Origin: Chloroflexota bacterium
GTDB taxonomy: Bacteria; Chloroflexota; Limnocylindria; Limnocylindrales; CSP1-4
DNA length: 33,908 nucleotides
Reading direction: 5' to 3'
NCBI GenBank assembly: GCA_025935655.1
Contig: JAICUV010000003.1
Span: 1-33,908, forward strand
Shown here: positions 20,676 through 27,682 of the stretch, piece after piece
Layout of the letters: each line of letters begins with the position of its first letter
Numbering within the stretch: position 1 is the stretch's first letter
Made by a program: the position numbers and the translations under genes
The notes under the pieces: model-generated
Seen by the model: the letters and a program-made list of their open reading frames with translations, nothing else
What the model was told of the DNA's origin: nothing
The model's database searches: none

Positions 20676-21092
20676 TCAGTCGCAGACAGGGCGATCGGAC
20701 GCGATGCGAAGTCCCAGGCCCGTCATGTCATCGCCCCCGATCTGGCCGAACGTCGAGACCGCGCCTGGCGCCTTCGGGTGGCGGGCGATCACCATGCACA
20801 CGTCACCCCTCATTGCGGGAGCAGTCGCCTGCCAGCACGTCGAGCTATCGGCCCAGTCGGGCAGCGGTCCGGGGCAGGCGCGCGCCTCAACGACAATCCT
20901 CCCGCCGCTTGCCTCGAGCACGCCCTTCCAGTTCCGGGCCAGGTTGTTGACGAAGAGCTTGGCGACGCCCTTGCAGTCGTCAGCCTGCACCCACGAGCAG
21001 GTCGCGGTCCAACCATCGAAATGCACGGTCGCCTCAGGCATGCACGCCCCGACCAAGAGGAGTGCGGTCGCTGCTACCGCGAGACCCTTCAT
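20676..21092 (-). CDS. Small Cys-rich lipoprotein in a low-GC cassette
   Basis: A 138-residue predicted lipoprotein with lipobox Leu-Val-Gly-Ala-Cys (Cys17). Six further cysteines at about 32, 40, 73, 86, 99 and 137 could form three disulfides. Short motifs include Trp-Thr-Ala-Thr-Cys-Ser-Trp and Leu-Phe-Val-Asn-Asn-Leu-Ala-Arg-Asn-Trp. I do not recognise a family. ATG 21092 directly starts the signal peptide; an in-frame GTG at 21107 is possible. The gene and its 5' flank are visibly poorer in G/C than everything around (roughly 57 percent around 21061-21180 by eye), and it is enclosed by the 29-bp inverted repeats, which points to acquisition. Confidence 0.65.
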   Translation of the reverse strand: MKGLAVAATALLLVGACMPEATVHFDGWTATCSWVQADDCKGVAKLFVNNLARNWKGVLEASGGRIVVEARACPGPLPDWADSSTCWQATAPAMRGDVCMVIARHPKAPGAVSTFGQIGGDDMTGLGLRIASDRPVCD

Positions 21093-21193
21093 CCGGGTAT
21101 CCCCCACTGCTTCATTGCTCGATCTTCGCCGTTTCTCGAACGCTTTACACCTGGTCTCCGGTTGCCGTTAGGACCGGGAGTCCGCAACCGGGA

Positions 21194-21222
21194 GGTTTCA
21201 CACACCCGGTGGCGCAGTTGGG
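21194..21222 (+). repeat. 29-bp inverted repeat, right copy
   Basis: Plus-strand partner of the minus-strand copy at 20639-20667, with three mismatches (repeat positions 7, 13 and 14). It lies 14 bases before the -35 box of the DUF1801 gene. I found no convincing flanking target duplication. Confidence 0.85.
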
Positions 21223-21235
21223 CCACGTCGCAGGC

Positions 21236-21265
21236 TTGACAGGTGACTGATTGGTCACGTATTGT
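21236..21265 (+). promoter_or_regulatory. Promoter of the DUF1801 gene with an embedded palindrome
   Basis: TTGACA (21236-21241, perfect -35) and TATTGT (21260-21265, four of six to -10) are 18 bases apart. In the spacer, GTGAC-N6-GTCAC (21243-21258) is a perfect inverted repeat. A regulator bound there would block RNA polymerase. Confidence 0.7.
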
Positions 21266-21299
21266 CGGCCGCACAGACAACGCAACGGAGACACGAGCG

Positions 21300-21737
21300 A
21301 TGGCGAGCAGCACGAACACCACGAGGGCGACCGACGGCTTCACGGCGGAGGAGAAGGCAGCCGTCAAGGAACGCGCACGGGAGCTCAAGGCGGCGAGCTC
21401 GAAGGCGGACGGCGAGCGCGACCTGCGGCAGAAGATCGCCGAGATGCCGGAGCCGGACAAGTCGATGGCCGAGCGTGTGGACGCGGTCGTGATGGCCGCC
21501 GCCCCGGAGCTCGAGCGCAAGACGTACTACGGGATGCCCGCCTACGCGAAGGACGGCAAGACGCTGTGCTTCTTCAAGCCGAAGTCCAAGTTCAAGGTCC
21601 GCTACGCGACCTTCGAGCTCCAGCCGGACGCGATGGTCGACGACGGCTCGATGTGGCCGGTCGCGTTCGCGCTGACCGAGCTGACCGAGGCGAACGAGGC
21701 TCGGATCACGGAGCTCGTGAAGCGGGCGACGCGCTAG
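21300..21737 (+). CDS. DUF1801 (YdhG-like) protein
   Basis: A 145-residue cytoplasmic protein. The first 60 residues are a charged helical arm with Gly-Phe-Thr-Ala-Glu-Glu-Lys-Ala-Ala-Val-Lys-Glu-Arg and Ile-Ala-Glu-Met-Pro-Glu-Pro-Asp. The DUF1801 core follows with Ala-Ala-Pro-Glu-Leu, Tyr-Tyr-Gly-Met-Pro-Ala-Tyr, Cys-Phe-Phe-Lys-Pro and Asp-Asp-Gly-Ser-Met-Trp-Pro-Val-Ala. The fold is related to frataxin-like/YdhG proteins, for which iron or metal roles have been proposed, but function is unproven. ATG 21300 has GGAG at 21287-21290. A strong promoter lies just upstream. It converges on the XRE regulator six bases away. Confidence 0.85.
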   Translation: MASSTNTTRATDGFTAEEKAAVKERARELKAASSKADGERDLRQKIAEMPEPDKSMAERVDAVVMAAAPELERKTYYGMPAYAKDGKTLCFFKPKSKFKVRYATFELQPDAMVDDGSMWPVAFALTELTEANEARITELVKRATR

Positions 21738-21754
21738 AGCCGGTCAGGGCGTCG
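21727..21754. terminator. Inverted repeat spanning two convergent stops
   Basis: CGACGC (21727-21732) and GCGTCG (21749-21754) flank 16 bases that contain both the TAG of the DUF1801 gene and the reverse stop of the regulator. Arms are short and could arise by chance in GC-rich DNA. Confidence 0.25.
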
Positions 21755-22622
21755 GCGTTGCCTCGACCGCCTTGAGCTTGGACCGCCTCGCGGCCCACGC
21801 GCCGAGCTCGCGCAACCGCTGCTCGGAGACGGAGCCAGGCTCCGCCGCGTACGTCTGGAGCGTGAGCCCGGGATCGGCCGGCAGATCGAGCGCCTCGAAG
21901 GTCAGCGTCAGCTCGCCGACGAGCGGGTGCCGCAGCTGCTTGGTGCCGCTCAGATGGTTCTTGACGTCATGGGCGGCCCAGCGGACCGCGAACTCCTCGC
22001 TCCTCGTGGTGAGCTCGCCGATGAGGTCCGAGAGCGACCGGTCGTAGGGATTGCGCCCGGCCTCGGCGCGGAGCACCGCGACGGTGTCGCTTGCCGCGCG
22101 CTCCCAGTCGATCCAGTAGAGGCGCGAGCGGGGGTCGAGGAACGTGAACCGGGCGGTGTTGGGGCCGCGCGGGTCGCGGTACAGGTCGGAGTACAGGGCG
22201 CGGCCCATGTCGTTCGCATAGACGATGTCGAGGCGTCCATTGCGCACGGCCACCGGGATGCCGACGATGGCATCCACGATCCGGGCGATGCTGGGACGAA
22301 CCTTCTGGGGTGTCGCGGCGCGGCGCGGGGGTTGCTCGGCGTTGGCGGTCCGGCACAGGTCGATGAGGTGGCCGTGCTCGGCCTCGTCCAGCTGGAGCGC
22401 GGCGCTCACGGCCTGGAGCACGCTCTCGGACACGCCGCGCGCGTTGCCGCGCTCCAGGCGGGTGTAGTACTCGACGCTGATGCCGGCGAGCAGTGCGACC
22501 TCCTCGCGGCGGAGGCCCGCGACCCGGCGCTGGCGGCCGAACGCCGGCAGGCCCACCCGCTCCGGCGTCAGCTTGGCGCGGCGGGTGGTGAGGAACTCGC
22601 GGATGTCGCTCTCGGTGCTCAT
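21744..22622 (-). CDS. XRE-family regulator with MmyB-like ligand domain
   Basis: A 292-residue DNA-binding protein. The helix-turn-helix is at about residues 32-62 (Arg-Arg-Glu-Glu-Val-Ala-Leu-Leu-Ala-Gly-Ile-Ser-Val-Glu-Tyr-Tyr-Thr-Arg-Leu-Glu). From about 105 follows the MmyB-like ligand-binding domain: Asn-Gly-Arg-Leu-Asp-Ile-Val-Tyr-Ala-Asn, then Phe-Leu-Asp-Pro-Arg and Asp-Trp-Glu. This fold is PAS-like and binds small hydrophobic ligands in characterised relatives. Such regulators often control a divergent oxidoreductase gene; here the divergent neighbour is only a small ORF. The ATG 22622 has no ribosome site, and TAGGGT lies nine bases upstream. A candidate operator lies at 22661-22690. 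Confidence 0.9.
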   Translation of the reverse strand: MSTESDIREFLTTRRAKLTPERVGLPAFGRQRRVAGLRREEVALLAGISVEYYTRLERGNARGVSESVLQAVSAALQLDEAEHGHLIDLCRTANAEQPPRRAATPQKVRPSIARIVDAIVGIPVAVRNGRLDIVYANDMGRALYSDLYRDPRGPNTARFTFLDPRSRLYWIDWERAASDTVAVLRAEAGRNPYDRSLSDLIGELTTRSEEFAVRWAAHDVKNHLSGTKQLRHPLVGELTLTFEALDLPADPGLTLQTYAAEPGSVSEQRLRELGAWAARRSKLKAVEATPTP

Positions 22623-22660
22623 GACACACCAACCCTACGCTCCGGGCCCAGGACGTGGGA

Positions 22661-22690
22661 GGCACTGCCAGTACCCCTAAGACCAGTGCC
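22661..22690. promoter_or_regulatory. Candidate operator in the XRE divergent region
   Basis: GGCACTG (22661-22667) and CAGTGCC (22684-22690) form a perfect 7+7 inverted repeat over 30 bases, in the gap between the regulator gene and the divergent small ORF. Its location suits autoregulation by the XRE protein; this is inference. Confidence 0.4.
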
Positions 22691-22725
22691 TTCCTCGCGC
22701 CCGTCCACGATGGTTCCATGTGGCC

Positions 22726-22986
22726 ATGACGAACCCCACTGCTCCCCAGGGCGCCGACCCGATCGATGCGTCGATCCTGTCGCTCGCCCATGTCGGCGAG
22801 ACGCGGCGACCCGTGAAGATCGTCGAGCATCCCGCCTTCCGCAACCATCCCCGGCGCACCGACACGCTGCGCACCAGCACCGTCCCGCGGATCCCGATGG
22901 ACCTGCGCCTCGGGCCACTCGACCTCCCGCGGCCGGCCTCGATGGCCGCCCGGCCCGTGGCCACGGCACCCTGCGTGGCGGCCTGA
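22726..22986 (+). CDS. Small ORF of unknown function
   Basis: An 86-residue reading frame with high third-position G/C (about 90 percent), divergent from the XRE regulator. It contains Ala-Asp-Pro-Ile-Asp-Ala-Ser-Ile-Leu-Ser-Leu-Ala-His-Val and ends in a Pro/Ala-rich tail. There is no signal peptide, membrane helix or recognised family. Ribosome binding signals are absent; an in-frame GTG at 22720 is an alternative start. It may be a short gene controlled by the regulator or the remnant of a longer gene. Confidence 0.45.
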   Translation: MTNPTAPQGADPIDASILSLAHVGETRRPVKIVEHPAFRNHPRRTDTLRTSTVPRIPMDLRLGPLDLPRPASMAARPVATAPCVAA

Positions 22987-23193
22987 CGACGCGTGGCGCC
23001 AGCTTCGAGCGGCCCCGCGACATCGCCGTCGTGGACCGGGGGTACCCGACGGTAGGACGTCCGATGCGCATGCCACGCGTGTGCCGAGCGACCCCCGGCA
23101 AGGGGCGATAGGCCCCATCCCCGGGCACTGGCCGGCGGGGCACCCTGTGACCCGAGTCCGTGCACCCGCCGCACGGGGACCAGGAGTCCCGCC

Positions 23194-23640
23194 ATGCGCG
23201 TCCCGACGCTTGCCAAGAACCATCTCGTGCTCGTCGCCGGCCTCGTGTGGTGCGCCGCCGGCGCGATGGTCGTGCTCGTCGGGCTCCCGCTGGAGCTTCG
23301 ACTCGCGCCCGAGCACCTCGTCCTGCTGCCGCTCGCCGCGCTCGTCTTCGTGGCGTTCTACGTGCTGGTGTTCTCGCGCCTCGTGCGCAAGCACACGCAC
23401 CGGATCCGCGCCAGCGACGAGGAGCGGCTGCCGTTCTGGCAGTTCTTCAACGGCGGGTCGTGGGCCGTGATGGCCGTGATGATGTTCGGCGGCATGGGCC
23501 TCCGGTTCGGCCACGTGATGCCGGACTGGATGATCGCGTGCTTCTACACGGGGCTCGGCATCGCGCTGTTCGTGTGCGGCGTGCGGTTCCTGGGCGCCTT
23601 CGCGCGCAAGGACGTGCTGGTCCCAACACCCGGCGACTGA
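23194..23640 (+). CDS. Small membrane protein with four predicted helices
   Basis: A 148-residue integral membrane protein. Hydrophobic helices lie at about 10-28, 38-62, 88-105 and 112-132, with a basic/acidic cytoplasmic loop (Arg-Lys-His-Thr-His-Arg-Ile-Arg-Ala-Ser-Asp-Glu-Glu) between the second and third. The third starts after Phe-Trp-Gln-Phe-Phe-Asn-Gly-Gly-Ser-Trp. ATG 23194 has AGGAG at 23182-23186, seven bases upstream. Similar short proteins of unknown function occur widely. No role is proposed. The GH28 gene starts 55 bases downstream. Confidence 0.75.
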   Translation: MRVPTLAKNHLVLVAGLVWCAAGAMVVLVGLPLELRLAPEHLVLLPLAALVFVAFYVLVFSRLVRKHTHRIRASDEERLPFWQFFNGGSWAVMAVMMFGGMGLRFGHVMPDWMIACFYTGLGIALFVCGVRFLGAFARKDVLVPTPGD

Positions 23641-23670
23641 CCATCCGCCCCACGGGGCCCGCTCGCGCCG

Positions 23671-23676
23671 TACGCT
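23671..23676 (+). promoter_or_regulatory. Candidate -10 element for the GH28 gene
   Basis: TACGCT (four of six to TATAAT) lies 19 bases before the ATG, ahead of GAGGAG (23683-23688). No -35 is evident. Confidence 0.25.
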
Positions 23677-23695
23677 CTTCTCGAGGAGTCGGACG

Positions 23696-25267
23696 ATGCC
23701 GGACGCGCCCAAGGACCACGTCTTCCAGGCCTATCCGGCGACGCCGGGCGCGGTGGTGAGCACCCTGTTCCGCGCGACGATCGACGGCGAGCCCCTGTCG
23801 GTCGAGGCATACGCCGGGATCAGCTATGTCCGGTTCGCGTTCAGCGGCGTCGTCGTCGTCCAGATCAGGGTCGACGGCGAGGTCGGAGCGACGAGGATCC
23901 TGCCGCGGGACGCTGCCGTGGCTGAGACCGGCGCGGACGGCTCGCTCCGGCTGACCCTGACCGAGCCCCGGCCGTTCGTCGCCTGGATCGGCGACCGCGA
24001 GAAGCTGTTCGTGCTCGCCGACCCACCCGAGCGGGCGCCGGTGCCCGACGGGACCGGGGTCGTCGCCGTCGCGCCGCCCGACGCGGGCACGGCACCCGCC
24101 GGCCTCGCGACGCTCGCGATCCAGTCGGCGCTCGATCGCGTCGCCGCGCTGCCCGGCGGCGGGACCGTGGTGCTGCTGCCAGGCCGGTTCGTCTCGGGAA
24201 CGATCAGGATCCCCGGCCACGTCACGCTGTACGTCTCGGCGGGCGCGCTGCTGGAGGGATCGGCAGACCCCGCGGACTACCCGGTGGACCCGGGCCGCAT
24301 CGAGCGCGGACGCGACACGACCCTGGACGGCGACGCGCGCTTCTACGGGCGGACGATGACCTTCTCGCGGCTCGTCCTGGTCGACGGGGCGACCGACGTC
24401 CGGATCCGCGGACGGGGGACGATCAGCGGCAGCGGGCGACTCCTCCGGACCCGGCACAACGCCGTCCCGAACCTGGTGCGTGTCCGGGAGAGCCGTGACG
24501 TGTCCATCGAGGACGTGCTGCTGCGGGACGCGGCCGCGTGGACGCTCCACATCCTCGCGTCGGACGGGGTCGCTGTCTCGAACGTGAAGATCGTGAACGA
24601 CCGCGACAACCTGAACACGGACGGGATCGACCCGGACATGTCGACCCGGGTGCGCATCGACCGCGCGTTCGTCTACACCAAGGACGACGCGATCTGCGTC
24701 AAGGCGAGTCGCAACGACGAGCTGGAGGGGGACGTGGTGGATGTCCGGGTCACGGACAGCGTCCTGAGCTCGCGGGACGCGGCGCTCAAGGTCGGGACGG
24801 AGTCGAGCGCGGCGGTCTTCCGCGACATCGTGTTCGAGCGCTGCTGGGTCTTCGAGTCCGGGCGGGCGATGTCGGTGGTCGTGCGGGACGGTGCGGCGTA
24901 CGAGCGGGTCACCTTCCGGGCGATCTTCGTGGATCGCGGCGTGGACCATCTCGTGGAGCAGGTCATCGGCGTGCGCGACCCGCAGGCCGGGCTGGGGTCG
25001 ATCCGCGACCTCTCGTTCGAGGACGTCCACGCGCCCGAGTACCGCGTCCCCGACCTGGCGTGGACGTGGTACGCGCAGTTCCGCCCGGGGCGCCCGCCCG
25101 AGGGCACGGCGGTCCCGGTCTTCGCCGGCGCCGACGAGGAGCATCGCGTGGAGGGCCTTCGGCTGCGCAACGTCGTCGTCAACGGCCGGCGGCTGGCGAC
25201 GCACGAGGACGCGAGTGCGGTCGGTCTGACGATCGGGCCGTTCGTGGACGACGTCGACATCGGCTGA
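23696..25267 (+). CDS. GH28 polygalacturonase-type glycoside hydrolase
   Basis: A 523-residue enzyme with an N-terminal beta-rich domain of about 130 residues and a C-terminal right-handed beta-helix. GH28 enzymes cut galacturonan or rhamnogalacturonan in pectin by inverting hydrolysis. Catalytic landmarks are Asn307-Thr-Asp309-Gly-Ile-Asp and Asp330-Asp331-Ala-Ile-Cys-Val-Lys. The usual Gly-His-Gly loop is replaced by Leu-Lys-Val-Gly-Thr-Glu-Ser, as in a bacterial subgroup. No signal peptide exists, so it probably acts on imported oligosaccharides. ATG 23696 follows GAGGAG (23683-23688). It converges on the GH3 gene of the LacI-controlled operon, consistent with shared plant-polymer use. Exo-activity on galacturonides is likely but not shown. 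Confidence 0.88.
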   Translation: MPDAPKDHVFQAYPATPGAVVSTLFRATIDGEPLSVEAYAGISYVRFAFSGVVVVQIRVDGEVGATRILPRDAAVAETGADGSLRLTLTEPRPFVAWIGDREKLFVLADPPERAPVPDGTGVVAVAPPDAGTAPAGLATLAIQSALDRVAALPGGGTVVLLPGRFVSGTIRIPGHVTLYVSAGALLEGSADPADYPVDPGRIERGRDTTLDGDARFYGRTMTFSRLVLVDGATDVRIRGRGTISGSGRLLRTRHNAVPNLVRVRESRDVSIEDVLLRDAAAWTLHILASDGVAVSNVKIVNDRDNLNTDGIDPDMSTRVRIDRAFVYTKDDAICVKASRNDELEGDVVDVRVTDSVLSSRDAALKVGTESSAAVFRDIVFERCWVFESGRAMSVVVRDGAAYERVTFRAIFVDRGVDHLVEQVIGVRDPQAGLGSIRDLSFEDVHAPEYRVPDLAWTWYAQFRPGRPPEGTAVPVFAGADEEHRVEGLRLRNVVVNGRRLATHEDASAVGLTIGPFVDDVDIG

Positions 25268-25276
25268 GACGCCACC

Positions 25277-25297
25277 CGGCCCGTTCGGCGCGGGCCG
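25277..25297. terminator. Bidirectional hairpin between GH28 and GH3
   Basis: CGGCCCG (25277-25283) and CGGGCCG (25291-25297) form a perfect seven-pair stem with a seven-base loop, filling the 30-base gap and ending right at the reverse stop of the GH3 gene. Confidence 0.5.
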
Positions 25298-27682
25298 TTA
25301 CTCGACCGTCGTCGTGGTGAGATACCGCCGGCGCTCGACGAGCTCCACGACCGGGCCCCGCAGGGTGAGCTCGGCGGCCAGCGGCAGGTCGGTGGAGGAG
25401 GCACCAACCTGCACGCTGACCCGCCCGGGCTCCACGACGCGGCGGAGGTCCGCCCCGACGTAGCAGAGCTGTTCCGTGGAGAGGCCGAAGCTGACCGTGC
25501 GTCGCTCGCCCGGCTCCAGGTGGACCCGCCGGAAGCCGCGCAGCTCGCGCACCGGGCGCGCAATCGTCGCCTCCTCGTCACGCACGTAGAGCTGGACGAC
25601 CTCGTCGCCGGCGACGGGTCCGGTGTTGGTGACGTCGACCCGGATGGCCACCTCGTCGCCGGTCGTCTCGACCGTCGACCGGTCGAGACGCAGGTCCTCG
25701 AACGCGAACGTCGTGTACGAGCGACCGAACCCGAACGGCCAGAGCGGGCTCACCGGCGAGTCCACGTAGTCGCCCTTGGGGTGCGAGCGCCCGCCCGTGG
25801 GGTGGTGGCGGTACGAGAGCGGGAGCTGGCCCACGCTGCGCGGCATCGACACCGGCAGCTTGCCGCTGGGGTTCACCGCACCGGTGAGCACGCCCGCGAT
25901 CGCGTCGGGGCCCGCGTCGCCGGGAACCCACGCGAGCAGGACGGCGGCGCAGTGCTCGGCGGCCCACGGGATCGCCAGTGGCCGGCCGCTCACGACGTCG
26001 AGCACGACCGGGGTGCCGGTCGCGACCACCGCCTCGAGCAGCTCCTGCTGGCGGCCCATGAACCCCAGCCCCACGCGGTCGCGGAACTCGCCGGTCGTCG
26101 AATCGTCGGTGAGGCCCGAGCGTTCGCCGAGCACGACGACCGCCACGTCGGCGTCGCGAGCGGCGGCAACGGCCGCCGCGAGCTCCTCGTCCGACCCGTC
26201 CGAGATGCCCGTGCCGCGGGCATGGACGACCTGCGCCCCGGTGACGGCGGAGCGCAGGGCGTCGAGGATCGTGCGTCGCCCGGTCAGCTCGTCGCCGGGC
26301 GCGAACACCTCGCCGTCGCCGATGACACCCAGCGCATCGACGCCCGAGCGCATCTCCTGGAGCGTCTCCATGTGGACGAGGTGGCTGTAGTCGCCCAGCA
26401 GGTCGCGCGCGCTGTCCGCGATCGGGCCGACGACCGCGATCCGGCGCAGGCCCGGGTCGAGCGGCAGCACGCCCCGGTTCTCGAGCAGCACGATCGACCG
26501 CTCGGCGAGCGAGCGGGCCGCCTCCGCCTCGGCGACCGCGAGCTCCTCGAACGCGCCGTCCGTCGGCGGGTCGACGTACGGGCGGTCGAACAGGCCCAGG
26601 CGCAGCTTCATCCGGAGCACCCGCTCCACGGCCGCGTCCAGGAGCACCTCGTCCACGCGTCCGTCCGCGAGAGCATCGAGCAGCGGTCGGCCCCAGGCCA
26701 CGGTCCGCGGCAGCTCGGCATCGACGCCGGCGGCGAGCGCGAGCCGGGCGGCCTCGCCCAGGTCCGGGGTCAGGCGATGCGCCGTCGAGATCATCTCCAC
26801 GCCCATGTAGTCCGAGGCGACGATCCCGTCGAAGCCCCACTCGCCGCGCAGGATCGACCCGAGCAGCTCGGTGGACGCGTGGCAGGGCACGCCGTCCACG
26901 TCGCAGTACGCGGGCATCACGCTCCCGATCCGCGCGTGGCGGACCGCCGCCTCGAACGGCACCAGCTGCTCGTCGCGGAGCTCGCGCGGGCCGAGATGCG
27001 CCGGGGCCTGGTTGCGGCCGCCCTCCGCCAGCCCGTGGCCGACCATGTGCTTTGCCGTCGCGAGCACGCCGTCCGCGAGATCCGGGCCCTGGAGCGCCTC
27101 GACGTACGCGCACCCCAGCACCGTCGCCAGGTACGGATCCTCGCCGTACGTCTCCTCGATGCGGCCCCAGCGCGGGTCGCGGGCGATGTCGAAGACCGGC
27201 GCGAGGGCGTGCCGTGCGCCGGTCAGGAGCATCCGCCGGCGGATCGTCGTCGCGACCGCCGTCACGAGGTCCGGGTCGAAGGCTGCCGCCGCACCGATCG
27301 ACTGCTGGAAGGTGGGCGCGGCCCACGCGATCAGGCCGTGGAGGCACTCCTCGTGGATGATCGCGGGGATGCCGAGGCGCGTCCCCTCCACCAGCTGGCG
27401 CTGGATCGCGTTGGCCGTCGCGGCGACCTGGTGCGGGCGGAGGTTCGTGGAACCCGCGAGGCGCGTGATGTGCCCGATGCCGTCCGGCGCCAGCGCGGCG
27501 AGTCGCTCGACGTCGAGCGCGTCGTCGCGGACGACCTCGAACGCCCAGAACGAGCCCAGCTGGGCGACCTTCTCGGCGCGGGTCATGCGCGCGAGGAGGT
27601 CCGCCGCCCGCGTGCCGATGGGCAGCGCGGCGTCCCGATAGGGCAGCGCCGGGTCCCGATAGGGGAGCGCGATCGTGGTCAT
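25298..27682 (-). CDS. GH3 beta-glycosidase (beta-glucosidase/beta-xylosidase type)
   Basis: A 794-residue retaining exo-hydrolase. The N-terminal barrel (about 25-320) has Ala-Lys-His-Met-Val-Gly-His-Gly and the nucleophile Asp291 in Val-Ala-Ser-Asp-Tyr-Met-Gly-Val. An alpha/beta sandwich with Gly-Glu-Arg-Ser-Gly-Leu and a C-terminal fibronectin III-like domain (about 690-770: Val-Gln-Leu-Tyr-Val-Arg-Asp-Glu) follow. This is the bacterial multi-domain GH3 layout. Without a signal peptide it would hydrolyse imported beta-linked oligosaccharides. The specificity (glucose, xylose or other) is not readable. ATG 27682 overlaps the stop of the upstream permease (ATGA), so it ends that operon. The first 21 residues hold a seven-residue repeat, Leu-Pro-Tyr-Arg-Asp-x-Ala, encoded by a 21-base tandem repeat. 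Confidence 0.93.
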   Translation of the reverse strand: MTTIALPYRDPALPYRDAALPIGTRAADLLARMTRAEKVAQLGSFWAFEVVRDDALDVERLAALAPDGIGHITRLAGSTNLRPHQVAATANAIQRQLVEGTRLGIPAIIHEECLHGLIAWAAPTFQQSIGAAAAFDPDLVTAVATTIRRRMLLTGARHALAPVFDIARDPRWGRIEETYGEDPYLATVLGCAYVEALQGPDLADGVLATAKHMVGHGLAEGGRNQAPAHLGPRELRDEQLVPFEAAVRHARIGSVMPAYCDVDGVPCHASTELLGSILRGEWGFDGIVASDYMGVEMISTAHRLTPDLGEAARLALAAGVDAELPRTVAWGRPLLDALADGRVDEVLLDAAVERVLRMKLRLGLFDRPYVDPPTDGAFEELAVAEAEAARSLAERSIVLLENRGVLPLDPGLRRIAVVGPIADSARDLLGDYSHLVHMETLQEMRSGVDALGVIGDGEVFAPGDELTGRRTILDALRSAVTGAQVVHARGTGISDGSDEELAAAVAAARDADVAVVVLGERSGLTDDSTTGEFRDRVGLGFMGRQQELLEAVVATGTPVVLDVVSGRPLAIPWAAEHCAAVLLAWVPGDAGPDAIAGVLTGAVNPSGKLPVSMPRSVGQLPLSYRHHPTGGRSHPKGDYVDSPVSPLWPFGFGRSYTTFAFEDLRLDRSTVETTGDEVAIRVDVTNTGPVAGDEVVQLYVRDEEATIARPVRELRGFRRVHLEPGERRTVSFGLSTEQLCYVGADLRRVVEPGRVSVQVGASSTDLPLAAELTLRGPVVELVERRRYLTTTTVE
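27631..27672 (-). repeat. 21-base tandem repeat at the start of the GH3 gene
   Basis: Two adjacent 21-base units (27631-27651 and 27652-27672, differing at two positions) encode the Leu-Pro-Tyr-Arg-Asp-(Pro/Ala)-Ala heptads; a diverged third heptad (Leu-Pro-Ile-Gly-Thr-Arg-Ala) follows in the protein. Slippage would change the N-terminus in steps of seven residues. Confidence 0.7.

Noticed and set aside
20676..21092. Conventional insertion sequence
   Set aside because: The inverted repeats enclose no transposase or other DNA-handling gene and no clear target duplication was found.
20639..21222. tRNA-like sequence in the 29-bp repeats (GTGGCGCAGTTGG resembles a D-arm)
   Set aside because: Neither copy is followed by an anticodon arm, a GTTCGA-type T-arm or a pairing acceptor stem within 70 bases, so no tRNA gene is present. 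A tRNA-fragment origin cannot be excluded.
21236..21265. CRP binding site in the DUF1801 promoter
   Set aside because: The GTGA and TCAC half-sites are separated by eight bases, not six as in the CRP consensus, so a different regulator is more likely.
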